A stretch of 10,726 nt of DNA from an uncultured Bacteroidia bacterium (GTDB taxonomy: Bacteria > Bacteroidota > Bacteroidia > Bacteroidales > UBA932): assembly GCA_902767355.1 (NCBI GenBank), contig CACXHG010000236.1:1-10726 (forward strand), written 5' to 3'. The number at the start of each line of letters is the position of its first letter. The first letter of the stretch is position 1. The notes beneath the pieces were generated by a model, which was not told the DNA's origin, ran no database searches, and saw nothing but the letters and a program-made list of their open reading frames with translations. A program made the position numbers and the translations under genes. Positions 1 through 9,058 of the stretch are shown here, one piece after another.

Positions 1-577
1 CTAAAAAGGCGGCTTCCCAGCCCAGCCGCACCTTGGTTTCCAGGGTGCATCTGCTGCCGAAGTCGGGGACCTCGACCGGAAGGCGGAAGTCTTTGAGGCA
101 CTTCATCACGGAGTTCATCTGCGAATAGTCGAATTCGACCCGGTAGCGGGCGGTGGCGATTTTTTCCACAAGCTCCGCATTGGCCAGGGCGTCGGCTGCG
201 GCGCTTTTGTAAGCCACTATCAGCCCGGAGGTGCCCAGCAGTATGCCGCCGAAGTAGCGCACAACCACAATCAGTATGTCGCTCAGATTGCCGGAAAGGA
301 TCTGCCCGTAGATGGGCTTGCCGGCGGTGGAAGAGGGCTCTCCGTCGTCGTTGGCACGCCACTTTTCGCCCTCGGGACCAAGCCTGTAGGCATAGCAGTG
401 GTGCCTTGCGTCAAAATATTCCTTCTTGATTCTGGAAATGATGTCCTTAACCTGATCCTCGGTCTCTACAGGGAAAGCGAAAGCGAGAAACTTGCTCCCC
501 TTGTCCTTGTAGATGCCCTTGGAAGGGGAGGCGATGCTCTTGTAGCAATCTGTTTTAGATTGTGGCCCCGGATTCAT
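1..577 (-). CDS. yigZ: YigZ/IMPACT (UPF0029) family protein, 3' end cut by the window
   Basis: Reading the minus strand from ATG at 577-575 gives 192 residues with no stop before the window edge; family members are about 200 residues, so only a short tail is missing. Family hallmarks are visible: DARHHCYAYRLG at residues 56-67, NDDGEPSSTAGKPI at 76-89, and the core VVRYFGGILLGTSGLI at 105-120. The C-terminal third (about 140-192) fits the DUF1949-like second domain. The cellular role of bacterial YigZ proteins is not well settled; the eukaryotic relative IMPACT regulates the Gcn2 kinase, and a link to translation has been proposed for the bacterial ones. The ATG at 577 is the only ATG upstream of the conserved core that fits, and the frame upstream of it has no other ATG. 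It is transcribed away from the gene starting at 645. Confidence 0.9.
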   Translation of the reverse strand, partial: MNPGPQSKTDCYKSIASPSKGIYKDKGSKFLAFAFPVETEDQVKDIISRIKKEYFDARHHCYAYRLGPEGEKWRANDDGEPSSTAGKPIYGQILSGNLSDILIVVVRYFGGILLGTSGLIVAYKSAAADALANAELVEKIATARYRVEFDYSQMNSVMKCLKDFRLPVEVPDFGSRCTLETKVRLGWEAAFL

Positions 578-582
578 TCTGA

Positions 583-614
583 ATTGCGAATATACGCCTT
601 TTTTTGTAGTTTTG
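583..614 (+). promoter_or_regulatory. Bacteroidota-type promoter for the acidic-tail gene and miaA
   Basis: A perfect TAnnTTTG -7 box (TAGTTTTG, 607-614) lies 20 bases after ATTG (583-586), close to the TTTG -33 element. Transcription should start near 620, giving a leader of about 25 bases before the ATG at 645. This argues against translation starting at the in-frame TTG at 612, which is inside the -7 box. No start site has been measured; this is motif matching only. Confidence 0.65.
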
Positions 615-622
615 CAAAGTAA
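615..622 (-). promoter_or_regulatory. Candidate -7 box for the yigZ-like gene
   Basis: Read on the minus strand, 622-615 is TTACTTTG, seven of eight matches to TAnnTTTG, about 38 bases upstream of the yigZ ATG. No good TTTG -33 element is found at the expected distance (bases 643-646 read ATAG), so the call is weak. It directly abuts the plus-strand -7 box at 607-614. Confidence 0.3.
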
Positions 623-644
623 CAAAAGACATACACGACACACT

Positions 645-1187
645 ATGACATATAAGTTCAAGGCTACCATACCTATCAGCAAGGTATTTATGCGCGAAAT
701 CGCGGTTCGCCCGGATATGAATCTGTTCCGTTTCAACCGCTTCCTGCTCTCGGAGCTGGGTTTCGGCACGGACCAGCTAGTGAAATACAAGGCCTACGAC
801 GCCAAAGGGAATTGCACCGCGCAATACGCCCTGTTCGACCTGGGCGACGGCGCCCTGGACAAGGTGACCTTTGCCGATGTGGTGGCCCGCGGCCAGGAGC
901 GCATAGAGATTGTCTATGACCTGCGCAGCAACCGCATCATCAACCTTGTCTTCGAAGGCGAGATGCCTGACGATGCCAAGCTGACCTGCCCCGCCATAAT
1001 CGCCGAGAAGGGGCACAACCCCGGGCAGTTCTCCGACAAGTACGAGGATTACATGTACGAGAACCCCGTTCGCGGCGCCTCCAGCCTGATGCCGTCTGCA
1101 GACGATGACGACGAAGACGATGAGGATGACGACGACGAGCAGGAAGAACTCTACGACGGCGGCCTCGAAGAAGGCGATGACTTCTAA
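645..1187 (+). CDS. pRiA4b ORF-3-like family protein with acidic C-terminal tail
   Basis: A 180-residue protein whose specific function is unknown. The first ~105 residues have the pattern of the Bacteroidota proteins annotated as plasmid pRiA4b ORF-3 or IS1096 TnpR-like: YKFKATI at the start, then REIAVRPDMNLFRFNRFLLSELGF (residues 17-40), an aromatic-rich middle, and IEIVYDLRSNRIINLVFEG (88-106). Those names are historical and do not make it a mobile element. Residues about 153-179 form an Asp/Glu tail, also seen in relatives as I remember them. The ATG at 645 is preferred over the in-frame TTG at 612 because 612 falls in the promoter -7 box. The end overlaps miaA by 11 nt (1177-1187), so the two are very likely co-transcribed and translationally coupled. 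The family assignment is from pattern memory and not certain; expression as a soluble cytoplasmic protein is inferred from the lack of a signal peptide. Confidence 0.7.
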   Translation: MTYKFKATIPISKVFMREIAVRPDMNLFRFNRFLLSELGFGTDQLVKYKAYDAKGNCTAQYALFDLGDGALDKVTFADVVARGQERIEIVYDLRSNRIINLVFEGEMPDDAKLTCPAIIAEKGHNPGQFSDKYEDYMYENPVRGASSLMPSADDDDEDDEDDDDEQEELYDGGLEEGDDF

Positions 1188-2036
1188 AAAACTGCTGATA
1201 ATCCTTGGGCCCACCGCGGTGGGCAAGAGCGACTGGGCCATTGCCAAAGCGCTCGAAGCAGGTTCGCCTGTGATCAACTGTGATTCCCGGCAGATTTTCA
1301 GGGAGATGAATATCGGCGTGGCGCGGCCCGACAAGCAGCATTTGGCGGCCGTGCCGCATTATTTCATAGCCAATCATTCCGTAGAAGAGTATTACACGGC
1401 CGGATTGTTCGAACTCGAGGCCCTGGAGCTGCTGCAGAAACTTTTCAAAGATCACGACACCCTTGTGATGGCCGGCGGTTCGGGGTTCTACATCGACGCC
1501 CTGTGCAATGGCCTGGACGATTTTCCGGCGGCCGACCTGGCCGTGCGGGAGCGCCTTGTGCAGCGTCTTCAGAGCGAGGGTCTGGAGTCGCTGCGGCAGG
1601 AACTGGCCCTGAAGGATCCGGTCAGCTATGCAGAAATAGACATCTCCAACCAGCAGCGGGTGGTGCGCGCCCTGGAAGTGACCATTGCCACCGGGCGCCC
1701 GTTCTCGTCATATAAAACCGACCCGGCCAAGAGGCGTCCCTTCCAGATTGAAAAAATAGGTCTCAGGCGGGAGCGCGAACAGCTCTACAGCCGCATCGAC
1801 GCCCGCGTGGACCAGATGATGGCCCAGGGTTTGGAGGCAGAGGCCCGCAGCCTGCTGCCATACCGCGACCGCCCGGCGCTCAACACTGTGGGATACAAGG
1901 AGTTGTTTGGCTATTTCGACGGCGCCTATCCCCTGGAAGAAGCCGTCCGGCTGATTAAGCGCAACACCCGCCACTACGCCAAGAAGCAGATGACTTACTG
2001 GCGCCGCGACAGTTCCATAAACTGGATCGATCTGGA

Positions 2037-2040
<4 letters not shown>
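1177..2040 (+). CDS. miaA: tRNA dimethylallyltransferase MiaA
   Basis: MiaA moves the dimethylallyl group from DMAPP to N6 of A37 in tRNAs that read UNN codons, the first step to ms2i6A, improving codon-anticodon pairing. The 287-residue protein shows the P-loop GPTAVGKS at residues 11-18, the catalytic and substrate-binding DSRQ at 36-39 followed by the IGVARP segment, GGSGFYIDAL at 100-109, the QQRVVRALEV stretch near 159-168, and the family C-terminus RNTRHYAKKQMTYWRRD at 262-278. Length is usual for the family. In-frame ATGs exist upstream (1105 and after), but they would add a Thr/Met-rich leader read from the Asp/Glu tail of the preceding gene; the ATG at 1177 places the P-loop at the normal distance from the N-terminus. 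It follows the acidic-tail gene with an 11-nt overlap and meets recQ tail to tail. Confidence 0.96.
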
Positions 2041-4244
<2,204 letters not shown>

Positions 4245-4274
4245 AAAACTTCTTTCACATAACTTCCCACATAC

Positions 4275-4306
4275 CAAATATACCCCCAAAAAACAACATC
4301 ACCAAA
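4275..4306 (-). promoter_or_regulatory. recQ promoter, consensus Bacteroidota type
   Basis: On the minus strand TTTG (4306-4303) is followed after exactly 20 bases by TATATTTG (4282-4275), a full match to TTTG-N20-TAnnTTTG. Transcription would begin near 4269, leaving a leader of about 25 bases before the recQ ATG at 4244. Confidence 0.75.
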
Positions 4307-4311
4307 AAAAC

Positions 4312-4321
4312 TTGTCAACAA
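4312..4321. other. Short palindrome between the recQ and FKBP promoters
   Basis: TTGT-CA-ACAA sits centrally in the gap between the two divergent -33 regions (4303-4306 and 4323-4326), flanked by AAAAC on the left and TTTT on the right, which extends the symmetry imperfectly. It could be an operator half-site pair, but it is short and lies in AT-rich sequence where such symmetry is common by chance. Confidence 0.25.
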
Positions 4322-4322
4322 T

Positions 4323-4355
4323 TTTAACCGTTTTATGAAATATTGAGTATATTTG
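4323..4355 (+). promoter_or_regulatory. Promoter of the FKBP lipoprotein gene
   Basis: A perfect TAnnTTTG box (TATATTTG, 4348-4355) lies 21 bases after TTTA (4323-4326), a three-of-four match to the -33 TTTG. Predicted start near 4361 gives a leader of about 42 bases that is very A-rich (4362-4402) with no Shine-Dalgarno sequence. A-rich leaders support strong translation in Bacteroidota, which agrees with the codon use of this gene. Confidence 0.65.
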
Positions 4356-4402
4356 CGCTTCAAAATAAGACAATTATAAAGTTAAAAATAATCAAGTAAA
4401 AA

Positions 4403-5131
4403 ATGAAAGCTATCAAGTTTTTTGCAGTATGCGCCTTTGCGGCCCTTATGACTATTTCCTGCAACAATGTTCCTTCTGTTGAAAAGCAGCCCGAAGGCAT
4501 CACCAAGGCTGATGTTGACTCTGCAAGCTACGCTCTCGGCGTATTCTATGCACAGGCCATCACCAACAACAATCTGGGTGATATGAATGTGAACGAAATC
4601 AAACGCGGTTTCATCGACGCTCTCAAGGGCGAGAAAGAAGAGGTTAAGGACCAGATGTTCGTCAACAAGCGTATGAGCGACTTCATGCTCAAGCGCAACG
4701 ATGCACTTGCAACTGCAAACCAGAAGATAGGCGAGGAGTTCCTGGCAAAGAACGCAACTGTAGAAGGCGTAGAGCAGACAGTAAAGGGCGTTCAGTACAC
4801 CGTAGTCCGCAAGGGTAACGGCAAGTTCCCTACCAACATCAAAGACACCATCCTGGTAAGCTACGAGGGTTCTACCCTGAACGGCAAGGTATTCGACTCT
4901 TCCTACCAGAGAGGCGACACCGCTACCTTCACCCTCAACCGCCTCATCGAAGGCTGGCAGGACGGTCTGATGGTATGCGACGAGGGCAGCGAGGTTACCA
5001 TGTGGATCCCCGCATCCCTGGCATACGGTCCCCGCGGCAACTACGGCATCGCTCCCAACGAGACCCTCAAATTCAAAGTTGAGGTTCACGAGGTAAGGCC
5101 TTTCGTTGAGAAAGCAGAAGAGACCAAATAA
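4403..5131 (+). CDS. FKBP-type peptidyl-prolyl cis-trans isomerase, putative lipoprotein
   Basis: A 242-residue Mip/FkpA/FklB-like isomerase that catalyses cis-trans isomerisation of Xaa-Pro bonds and assists protein folding. Residues 1-19 form a signal peptide with a hydrophobic core; TISC at 17-20 is a plausible though imperfect lipobox, with C20 as the lipidated residue. Residues about 30-120 match the helical FKBP N-terminal dimerisation domain (SYALGVFYAQ at 41-50). The FKBP domain runs from about 125 to 232, with VSYEGSTLNGKVFDSSY, LIEGWQDGL, the WIPASLAYG segment and a closing FKVEVHEV strand. This points to the periplasm, attached to a membrane. Codon use differs sharply from the neighbours (Val: 10 GTA, 9 GTT, 2 GTC, 1 GTG; Ile: 10 of 12 ATC), suggesting high expression. 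It is transcribed alone between its own promoter and a terminator. Confidence 0.93.
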   Translation: MKAIKFFAVCAFAALMTISCNNVPSVEKQPEGITKADVDSASYALGVFYAQAITNNNLGDMNVNEIKRGFIDALKGEKEEVKDQMFVNKRMSDFMLKRNDALATANQKIGEEFLAKNATVEGVEQTVKGVQYTVVRKGNGKFPTNIKDTILVSYEGSTLNGKVFDSSYQRGDTATFTLNRLIEGWQDGLMVCDEGSEVTMWIPASLAYGPRGNYGIAPNETLKFKVEVHEVRPFVEKAEETK

Positions 5132-5154
5132 GTTTTTCACAAATTGAACCATAC

Positions 5155-5195
5155 AAGGCGCAGTATGCCGGCTATAAGCTGACATACTGCGTTTT
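5155..5195 (+). terminator. Rho-independent terminator after the FKBP gene
   Basis: CGCAGTATG (5159-5167) pairs perfectly with CATACTGCG (5183-5191), followed by TTTT (5192-5195). The bases before the stem, AAGG (5155-5158), can pair with that T run through A-U and G-U pairs. The loop contains a small GCT/AGC inner stem. It begins 23 bases after the FKBP stop and ends 15 bases before the ABC exporter ATG. The T run is short, so some read-through is possible. Confidence 0.75.
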
Positions 5196-5210
5196 GGTAA
5201 TCAGAAAAGG

Positions 5211-7037
5211 ATGTCCGCATTCAGGAGAATTCTGTCCTGGGCCAAACCCTATGGCCGCTACTGGCCCGGCTATCTGATATTGTCGATACTCTCGGTAATA
5301 TTCGGAATAGCCAATTTCGCGCTCATAGGGCCCGTGCTGTCGGTGCTGTTCGAGCCCGAGTCTATGACGGCCGTTTCTGCCAGTCCCGAATTCTCCCTGA
5401 GCGTAGGATATTTCGAGCAGCTGTTCCAGTATCTGCTGGGCGATACCATCCTTTCCAGGGGCGTCATGCACGGCCTTTGGTTCGTGGCCCTGGCCCTGAT
5501 AGCCGCCTCGCTGCTGTCCAACATCTGCCGCTATCTGTCCCAGAGGATATTGGTGAGCATGAAGACCCGCCTGATGCAGAATGTCAGGCGCGACCTGTTT
5601 GCCAAAATCAGCACGATGAACATAGGCTACTTCAGCGACAAGCGCAAAGGCGACATCCTGTCCAGCATCTCGAACGATGTGAGCGAGGTGCAGAACACCG
5701 TGGCCAGCAGCTTCCACATCATTTTCCGCGAGCCGCTGCTGGTGGCGGGCTTTCTGGCCATGCTCTTCTATATGTCGCCCAGGCTGACCTGGGTCGCGCT
5801 GGCGGCGATACCCGTCTCTGCCTTTGTCATAAGCCGCATCACCCACAATCTCAGGCGCGAGGCGGCCGTGACCCAGTCCCTCATGGGCCGCATCACCAGC
5901 CGCTTCGAAGAGGCTATCTCCGGCAGCCGCATTATCAAGGCATTCAATGCCGAAAAATATGTGGCCGGGCAGTTTGAGAAGGACAATGCAGAGCACCGGC
6001 GCATCAGCCAGGCCGTTGGCAACCGCCAGGAGCTGGCTTCGCCCATGTCGGAGTTTCTGGGCATATCGGTAGTGGTGCTGGTGCTGGTCTATGGCGGCTG
6101 GCTCAACCTGCACGGACAGCTGGGCATGAGCTGGCCCTCTTTTGTGGTTTACATAGGCTTTATGTGGAGGGTGCTCGAGCCCGCCAAGGCCATTGCCGCG
6201 GCTTATGCGAGCATACAGAAAGGCCTGGTGTCGGGCAGCCGCATCTTCGCCATCCTGGATGCCGAAAACGGTGTCAAGGAGCGGCCCGGAGCGCGGCCCC
6301 TGCCCAGCTTCGAGCATCAGATAGAGTTTGACAATGTGGGCTTTGACTATGGCGACGGCCCGGTGCTGGAAAATATCAGTTTTACTGTTCCCAAAGGCAA
6401 GACCGTGGCCATCGTGGGGCCCTCCGGCGCCGGCAAGTCCACTCTGGCGGACCTGATACCCCGTTTCTGGGATGTGACCGCGGGCCGCATACTCATAGAC
6501 GGGACAGATATACGCGACTGCAGAATAAAGGATCTGATATCGCTGCTGGGCGTGGTGACCCAGGAATCGATACTTTTCAACGATACTGTCTATAACAATA
6601 TATGCTTCGGCATGGAAGACGTGAGCGAAGCCGATGTGCGCGCCGCCGCCCGCATCGCCAACGCGGACGAGTTCATAAGCGCCATGCCGCAGGGCTACCA
6701 GACCAACATCGGAGACCGTGGGCAGCGTCTTTCGGGTGGCCAGCGGCAGCGCATTGCAATTGCCCGGGCGGTGCTCAAGAACCCGCCGATACTGATTCTG
6801 GACGAGGCCACCAGCGCCCTGGATACCGAGAGCGAACGGCTTGTGCAGGATGCCCTCACGCACCTTATGCAAAACCGCACTTCGCTGGTTATCGCCCACC
6901 GTCTGTCCACGATTCAGAAAGCCGACGAGATATTGGTGCTGCAGGACGGCCGCATCGCCGAGCGCGGCACGCATCAGGATTTGCTTGCAAAAGGCGGGCT
7001 TTATTCGCATCTTTGTTCTTTGCAATCAGTTTCATAA
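5211..7037 (+). CDS. ABC transporter, fused permease/ATPase (MsbA-like exporter)
   Basis: A 608-residue half-transporter that would work as a homodimer in the inner membrane. The N-terminal exporter domain has about six membrane segments (near residues 20-42, 86-106, 168-188, 190-210, 282-300 and 306-330), with the cytoplasmic loop sequence IGYFSDKRKGDILSSISNDV (138-157) typical of the MsbA/MdlB group. The nucleotide-binding domain follows: Walker A GPSGAGKS (403-410), Q-loop Q451, signature LSGGQ (507-511), Walker B ILILDE (527-532), D-loop SALD (535-538) and H-loop H563. All catalytic residues are present. Relatives flip lipid A or export drugs; the substrate here cannot be read from sequence, and msbA itself is only a candidate name. 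The ATG at 5211 is used, just after AAAAGG. The stop is one base before the deaminase ATG, so it likely heads an operon running to 9902. Confidence 0.93.
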   Translation: MSAFRRILSWAKPYGRYWPGYLILSILSVIFGIANFALIGPVLSVLFEPESMTAVSASPEFSLSVGYFEQLFQYLLGDTILSRGVMHGLWFVALALIAASLLSNICRYLSQRILVSMKTRLMQNVRRDLFAKISTMNIGYFSDKRKGDILSSISNDVSEVQNTVASSFHIIFREPLLVAGFLAMLFYMSPRLTWVALAAIPVSAFVISRITHNLRREAAVTQSLMGRITSRFEEAISGSRIIKAFNAEKYVAGQFEKDNAEHRRISQAVGNRQELASPMSEFLGISVVVLVLVYGGWLNLHGQLGMSWPSFVVYIGFMWRVLEPAKAIAAAYASIQKGLVSGSRIFAILDAENGVKERPGARPLPSFEHQIEFDNVGFDYGDGPVLENISFTVPKGKTVAIVGPSGAGKSTLADLIPRFWDVTAGRILIDGTDIRDCRIKDLISLLGVVTQESILFNDTVYNNICFGMEDVSEADVRAAARIANADEFISAMPQGYQTNIGDRGQRLSGGQRQRIAIARAVLKNPPILILDEATSALDTESERLVQDALTHLMQNRTSLVIAHRLSTIQKADEILVLQDGRIAERGTHQDLLAKGGLYSHLCSLQSVS

Positions 7038-7038
7038 T

Positions 7039-7452
7039 ATGACCGACAAACAGATACAGTTCGACAAGAGTTACCTGGACATGGCCGACATCTGGTCGCG
7101 CAATTCTTATTGCAAGCGCCGCCAGGTGGGAGCGCTCATAGTCAAGGACCGCATGATAATCTCCGACGGCTACAACGGCACGCCCAAGGGCTTCGAGAAT
7201 GTGTGCGAAGAAGATGGCGTGACAAAGCCCTATGTGCTTCATGCAGAGGCAAATGCCATTACAAAAGTGGCCAAGAGCCACAATAGCAGCGAAGGCGCCA
7301 CTCTCTATATCACGGATTCGCCCTGCATGGAGTGCGCCAAGCTCATAATCCAGGCCGGCATCACCCGTGTGGTGTATCGCCGCGAATACAGAATAACAGA
7401 CGGTATCGACCTTCTCAAAAGGGCCGGAATAGAGGTTTGCAAATATGAATGA
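7039..7452 (+). CDS. dCMP deaminase family protein (ComEB-like)
   Basis: A 137-residue zinc-dependent deaminase. It should convert dCMP to dUMP and ammonia in the cytoplasm, supplying thymidylate synthase, although the substrate has not been shown for this protein. Zinc and catalytic residues are clear: HAE at residues 68-70 (H68 ligand, E70 proton shuttle) and PCMEC at 95-99 (C96, C99 ligands). The N-terminal YLDMADIWSRNSYCKRRQVG and the GYNGTPKGFENVC segment (44-56) are typical of the dCMP rather than the cytidine deaminase branch. The ATG at 7039 is one base after the ABC exporter stop; the frame is open further upstream only inside that gene. It overlaps the protease gene by 8 nt. Confidence 0.93.
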   Translation: MTDKQIQFDKSYLDMADIWSRNSYCKRRQVGALIVKDRMIISDGYNGTPKGFENVCEEDGVTKPYVLHAEANAITKVAKSHNSSEGATLYITDSPCMECAKLIIQAGITRVVYRREYRITDGIDLLKRAGIEVCKYE

Positions 7453-9058
7453 GAATACATACAATAAGATAATACGCCCCATACTGTGGGTGATAACAAT
7501 TCTGTTGGCGGCCATAATCATAGTGCGCGCCCTTCCGCTCAAGAAAAACAAAGTGGATGTTAACAGCGTGGATTCCGACTGGTCAAAGCTGATGCTGGTG
7601 CTCGAGAGCGTAGATAAGAATTATGTGGACGAGATCGATCACAAGAAGTTCATAGAGGACATCCTGCCCAGCGTGATGAAGGAGCTGGACCCTCACTCGG
7701 TGTATCTCCCGCCCGAAGAGCTCAAGGAGGCCGAGGAGTCGCTTTCTGGCGGCTTTGAAGGCATAGGCATACAGTTCAATGTGCCCAACGACACGGTGAT
7801 TGTCAATTCCGTGATTGTAGGCGGCCCTTCCGAGAAGGCCGGCCTGATGGTGGGCGACCGCGTGATCAAGGTGGACGACACCGTGATTGCGGGCGTTAAG
7901 ATGCCGCAGGACAGCATGATAACGCTTATGCGCGGCCCCAAGGGCACCAAGGTGGTCATAGGCGTGATGCGCCGCGGCAGCGACGAAATAATCCCCTTTA
8001 CCATCACCCGCGACAAGATACCCGTGCACAGTGTGGATGTGGCGTTCATGCTCAACGACACCACGGGCTACATCAAGCTCAGCAAGTTTGCCCGCACCAC
8101 CTTCTCCGAGTTTTTCAAGGCTATGACCGACCTTCGCGACAAGGGCATGCGCCGGCTGGTGTTTGACCTGCGGGACAATACCGGCGGCTATCTGGACCAG
8201 GCCATGCTGCTTTCAAACGAGTTCCTGGACAAGGGCGACATGATAGTGTATATGCAGGGCAAGGCCCGCCCCCGCACCGACCTGAGGGCGGACGGCCGCG
8301 GACGCAACAAGGATATAGACGTGGCCGTGCTCATCAACTCGGGCAGCGCCTCTGCCAGCGAGATTGTGGCCGGCGCCATCCAGGACAACGACCGCGGCAC
8401 CATCTACGGCGTGCGCTCGTTTGGCAAAGGGCTGGTGCAGGAGCCCATCTACTTCTCCGACGGCTCTGGCATAAGGCTCACTGTGGCAAGGTATTATACT
8501 CCTTCGGGCCGCTGCATACAGAAGCCCTACAGCGACGACTACGAGATGGAGATTTTCGAGCGCTACTCCACGGGCGAGATGTTCTCTGCCGACAGCATCA
8601 AGATAGAAGACCAGACTCAGTACAAGACCATGGGCGGCCGCACGGTGTATGGCGGCGGCGGCATCGTGCCGGACGTGTTCGTGCCGGTGGATACCGTGGG
8701 CGTGACCGACTTCTCGGTGGAGTGCAACCGTCTCGGCCTGCAGATAAAATATGCCAGCGAGGTGCTTGATTCGCACGGCAAGGCGCTCGGGGCAGTGCAC
8801 GACATGGCCGCGTTGGACCGCGTGCTGGATTCGATAGACCTCGAGAATGGATTCCTGGCTTTCGCCGCCAAGAACAAGGTGGTGCCCAAAGCGGGCGAAT
8901 GGGCCCGCTCGCGCAGCTTCATGCTCACGCAGATCAGGGCTCTGGTGTCGCGTTACACGCCGCTGGGCGACGAGGCATTCTATCCCATATACCTCAAGAC
9001 AGACAAACTGGTCCAGAAAGCCGTAGAGAATGAAACTGCTTACACCAGTCGCAATTGA
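7445..9058 (+). CDS. S41 family C-terminal processing peptidase (CtpA/Prc-like)
   Basis: A 537-residue serine protease anchored by one N-terminal membrane helix (about residues 12-29) with its body in the periplasm. Order of domains: helical N-terminal segment (45-95), PDZ domain (about 98-185, with GFEGIGIQF and GGPSEKAGLMVGDRVIKVDD), then the S41 core (about 205-360). The catalytic Ser-Lys-Gln set is S303 (in SGSASASEI), K328 (in SFGKG) and Q332, with the same 25 and 4 residue spacing as in E. coli Prc. About 180 residues follow the core and are less conserved. Such proteases trim or degrade periplasmic and membrane proteins at C-termini and often control cell-wall enzymes. It starts inside the deaminase gene (8-nt overlap) and its end overlaps the GSCFA gene by 29 nt, so translation of the three is probably coupled. 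Confidence 0.94.
   Translation: MNENTYNKIIRPILWVITILLAAIIIVRALPLKKNKVDVNSVDSDWSKLMLVLESVDKNYVDEIDHKKFIEDILPSVMKELDPHSVYLPPEELKEAEESLSGGFEGIGIQFNVPNDTVIVNSVIVGGPSEKAGLMVGDRVIKVDDTVIAGVKMPQDSMITLMRGPKGTKVVIGVMRRGSDEIIPFTITRDKIPVHSVDVAFMLNDTTGYIKLSKFARTTFSEFFKAMTDLRDKGMRRLVFDLRDNTGGYLDQAMLLSNEFLDKGDMIVYMQGKARPRTDLRADGRGRNKDIDVAVLINSGSASASEIVAGAIQDNDRGTIYGVRSFGKGLVQEPIYFSDGSGIRLTVARYYTPSGRCIQKPYSDDYEMEIFERYSTGEMFSADSIKIEDQTQYKTMGGRTVYGGGGIVPDVFVPVDTVGVTDFSVECNRLGLQIKYASEVLDSHGKALGAVHDMAALDRVLDSIDLENGFLAFAAKNKVVPKAGEWARSRSFMLTQIRALVSRYTPLGDEAFYPIYLKTDKLVQKAVENETAYTSRN

Noticed and set aside
612..644. TTG start adding 11 residues to the acidic-tail protein
   Set aside because: The TTG is part of the -7 promoter box and would lie upstream of the predicted transcript start; the ATG at 645 fits.
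1101..1145. Tandem GAC/GAT/GAG triplet run as a repeat or slippage locus
   Set aside because: The triplets are mixed and not a regular unit; they are explained by an Asp/Glu-coding tail.
645..1187. Mobile element suggested by the names pRiA4b ORF-3 and IS1096 TnpR-like
   Set aside because: The names come from where the family was first seen; there are no inverted repeats, target duplications or transposase here.
4245..4289. TTG start at 4289 adding 15 residues to RecQ
   Set aside because: It lies upstream of the recQ -7 box (4282-4275), so it is not on the mRNA; RecQ proteins begin close to the MTITKDELY position.
4382..5185. 267-codon open frame on the minus strand, opposite the FKBP gene
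   Set aside because: It spans the FKBP gene, its leader and part of the terminator; the plus-strand protein is a clear isomerase with its own promoter.
5172..7025. 617-codon open frame on the minus strand, opposite the ABC exporter
   Set aside because: The His/Gln/Gly-rich translation lacks any known motif and is explained by third-position GC bias in the exporter gene.
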